From Struthidea cinerea (taxonomy: Eukaryota; Chordata; Aves; Passeriformes; Corcoracidae): 64,000 bases of DNA. The notes under the pieces are model-generated. The model saw only the letters and a list, made by a program, of their open reading frames with translations. It had not been told where the DNA came from and did no database searches. Location: NCBI GenBank assembly GCA_013397865.1, contig VZTI01005203.1, positions 1,603,191 to 1,667,190 of the forward strand. The letters are read 5' to 3'. Made by a program: the position numbers and the translations under genes. Shown here piece by piece: positions 62,352 through 64,000 of the stretch; position 1 is the stretch's first letter, and each line of letters begins with the position of its first letter.

Positions 62352-62834
62352 GTCCCTTGACATATAGCTTGCATTTTGTATTTAATATACTTGTTAAAAA
62401 TAAGAATTGCAGTTAAGAATAAAATAGTTAATCTTCTTTTCAGGGTAGGTAGAAAACTCCATTGGGATAGGGAATTTTTCACCAAGCTGTCAGTCGGATT
62501 TCAATTCAAATCAATAGTGCAGGGAGTATTTTTCAACAGACAGCTTTTCAGTAGCCTTCTTGAAACGAGTTCATGGGTTCAGGGCAATTCTTTGTGCATA
62601 AGTGTCCATGTTGCATAACAAGAAGAAGAAAAACTGTTCTCATCTCTAGATTTCAACATAAAGACCAAGGGCTGAGTGCAGCTTTACACTCCTAGGCAGG
62701 CATCTCAGCTTGGTGATTGGTAAAATGAAGGGACCTGACCTGCCAGGGCTGTGCCTGCTCTGGTGAGAGTGGACACTCCTGGCACCTTACACAGACACAG
62801 TATGTGCTCCTCGTCACATATGAAAGCTTAGAAG

Positions 62835-63205
62835 CACTGGCTGAAATTATCAGGCAGCAGGTTCACAGCAAACAAAAGGAAGTAGTTTTTCACACAAATC
62901 ATAATTAAATTGTGGTGCTCATTGCCACAGAACAGGGTTGAGACCAAAGCATAAACAGATTGTAAAAAAGGGAGTAGGGAAACTCAAAGTTTATTAAATA
63001 TGATGGTCTGGGAGCAAACTCCAGTTTAAGAAATCCATGTTCTACGTGTTGCTGAAACTTGAAAGGACATACCAGGAAAAGGTCCCTGTATGCCAGTCCT
63101 GTTTCTTACGTTTTTCTCCCTTCAGCATCTGCTAATGACTGTAGTCAGAGCCAGGATATTGGACTAGATGTTCAACTCACTATAGCAATTTATTTGATCG
63201 TATTC
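62835..63205 (+). mobile_element. Ancient CR1 LINE 3' end
   Basis: Landmarks in order are AAAAGGAAGTAGTTTTTCAC, CATAATTAAATTGTGGTGCTC, ATTGCCACAGAACAGGGTTG, AAGCATAAACAGATTG and AAAAAGGGAGTAGGGAAACTC. They continue with TTCTCCCTTCAGCATCTGC, CAGAGCCAGGATATTGGACT, AGATGTTCAACTCACTATAG and a short AATTTAT end. This is the old amniote CR1 3' end whose consensus reads 'AACTCATTGCCACAGGA ... GATACTGGGCTAGATGGA'. Divergence is moderate and it lacks the ATTCTATGATTC tail of the younger CR1 copies. It belongs with the copy at 19.8 kb. The middle, about 62995-63105, is poorly alignable. Confidence 0.85.
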
Positions 63206-63890
63206 TTTTAATTAAATTATGTTCTTATTTTGGCTACTTAAAAGGATCTAAGGCCCTGATGGAGAAAGGCATTTAAATGCTTTAATGCTCACGTTATTTC
63301 AGGGAGGCAAGTACTTGTGTGTATCATAGCATTTGCATCTTAGGCCATAAACTTACTGGGGTGGGGCTCATATATCTTTTATTAGGACTTTGCTTTCCTG
63401 GGTATGAGCTAGAATAAAAATATGTGTTTGATAACAGTGATAACAGTGTGCAACACAGTTTCTCTTTAAAGGTTAAATAGTTTGTTTGCCTAAATGGCTT
63501 GTGCCACAGGAAATTCCCCAGTGATTTATGTAAGGATGATGACACTAGCATCCACTGATGTGAAAAAGAATCACCTTCCTTTATAGAACTCCCCACATTT
63601 GTAATGCGTGAATATTACATTTGTAGGAAGCTATTTTTCACCTGTTACCCATAACAGTATTGCCAGACAATATGTAACTTACTTATATTTACCTAGCAGG
63701 GTATTTCAGATTCCACCCATTTTGCACAAGCATCTGGCTGCAAACCTATGACACACGTTGGTGAAAATCTAGATACAGAAATGAAACCGAATACCGAAAA
63801 CTATAAATTTCACCCCTGCTGTTTCTAAGCCTGACAGCACCAGTAAGGTTTCCTTCTAAATCAACAAGAACAGATAGAGATGAATGTTAG
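63206..63890. other. AT-rich non-coding stretch
   Basis: No gene or repeat recognised. A 90-codon minus-strand frame (63596-63324) has no known motif. This stretch lies immediately upstream (plus strand) of the CpG-rich edge and could hold promoter-proximal elements of a gene to the right. Confidence 0.5.
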
Positions 63891-64000
63891 GTTGGCAGCC
63901 GAGCAAGCGAGGCAACCTCGGCGTTCTTAATTGCGGGCGGTTTCATCCCGAGGAGAGGCGCATCCCCGCAGGAGCAGCACACGGCGGGTCTCGGGCGCTG
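63891..64000. promoter_or_regulatory. Edge of a CpG island, possible promoter
   Basis: The last 100 bases contain about 67% G+C and 12 CpG dinucleotides by hand count, while most preceding kilobases are near 40% G+C with scattered CpGs. The change is abrupt at about 63890. Outside the two CpG-rich LTRs nothing similar occurs in the window. There is no TATA box, no ATG and none of the LTR landmarks seen elsewhere. Such edges in birds usually mark promoters or first exons, so a gene probably starts or ends beyond the right boundary; direction cannot be told. A GC-rich repeat cut by the window end is the main alternative. Confidence 0.55.

Larger units (their letters stand above)
59656..62834. 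other. Non-coding stretch, no gene recognised
   Basis: A 119-codon plus-strand frame at 60617-60976 is the longest and matches no family I know. A 95-codon frame at 61871-62158 begins with a hydrophobic Leu-rich segment, but its 3' part is built from the repeat at 62.09 kb, so it is probably not a gene. TA-rich microsatellites lie at 61.65 and 62.34 kb. Confidence 0.5.

Noticed and set aside
1..64000. CRISPR arrays, operons, rRNA or tRNA genes, phage or plasmid features
   Set aside because: None is present to my reading. The repeats are vertebrate retroelements and satellites, there is no dense coding or ribosome-binding pattern, and no cloverleaf with A/B-box motifs stood out. A tRNA or microRNA scan would settle small RNA genes.

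Overview
The window reads as a gene-poor stretch of a bird nuclear genome, most likely neoavian and plausibly passerine. The base composition is A+T-rich (by eye about 60%) and CpG-depleted. No reading frame longer than about 180 codons exists, and none of those present encodes a protein I recognise, apart from decayed pieces of CR1 retrotransposon ORF2. The avian assignment rests on the repeats. There are several CR1 LINE 3' ends from at least two age classes, and two solo LTRs with 5-bp target duplications of the kind made by avian ERVL-like retroviruses. A third, CpG-rich LTR-like block resembles those common in songbird genomes. Family names and the songbird link come from remembered consensus sequences, not a database search.

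Layout: 1-9.2 kb is AT-rich sequence with no recognisable gene. A decayed CR1 lies at 9.2-9.5 kb (minus strand). From 9.5 to 17.3 kb there is unannotated sequence with two small tandem duplications and a hairpin. A complete solo LTR sits at 17,319-17,883, flanked by ATAGA on both sides. An ancient CR1 3' end is at 19.8-20.1 kb (plus) and a younger one at 24.3-24.5 kb (minus). From 24.5 to 33.6 kb the sequence is free of repeats I can identify, apart from short satellites. A second solo LTR, CpG-rich and flanked by ACCAC duplications, occupies 33,581-34,447. From 34.4 to 57.4 kb I see no gene; an extreme A-rich/CAA-rich block lies at 53.2-53.4 kb. A probable third LTR spans about 57.4-58.5 kb. 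Two CR1 3' ends face each other at 59.2-59.7 kb, and another ancient CR1 lies at 62.8-63.2 kb. The last ~110 bp turn abruptly GC- and CpG-rich, as at the edge of a CpG-island promoter whose gene would lie beyond the right end.

No genes here work together in a pathway. The sequence is best explained as intergenic or long-intron DNA shaped by retroelement insertion. I found no new biological system. The observations most worth following are the CpG-island edge, the two LTRs with intact duplications and terminal repeats, the possible primer-binding site beside the third LTR, and a nested direct/inverted repeat at 62.1 kb. Coding exons shorter than about 150 bp and conserved non-coding elements cannot be excluded by reading alone.
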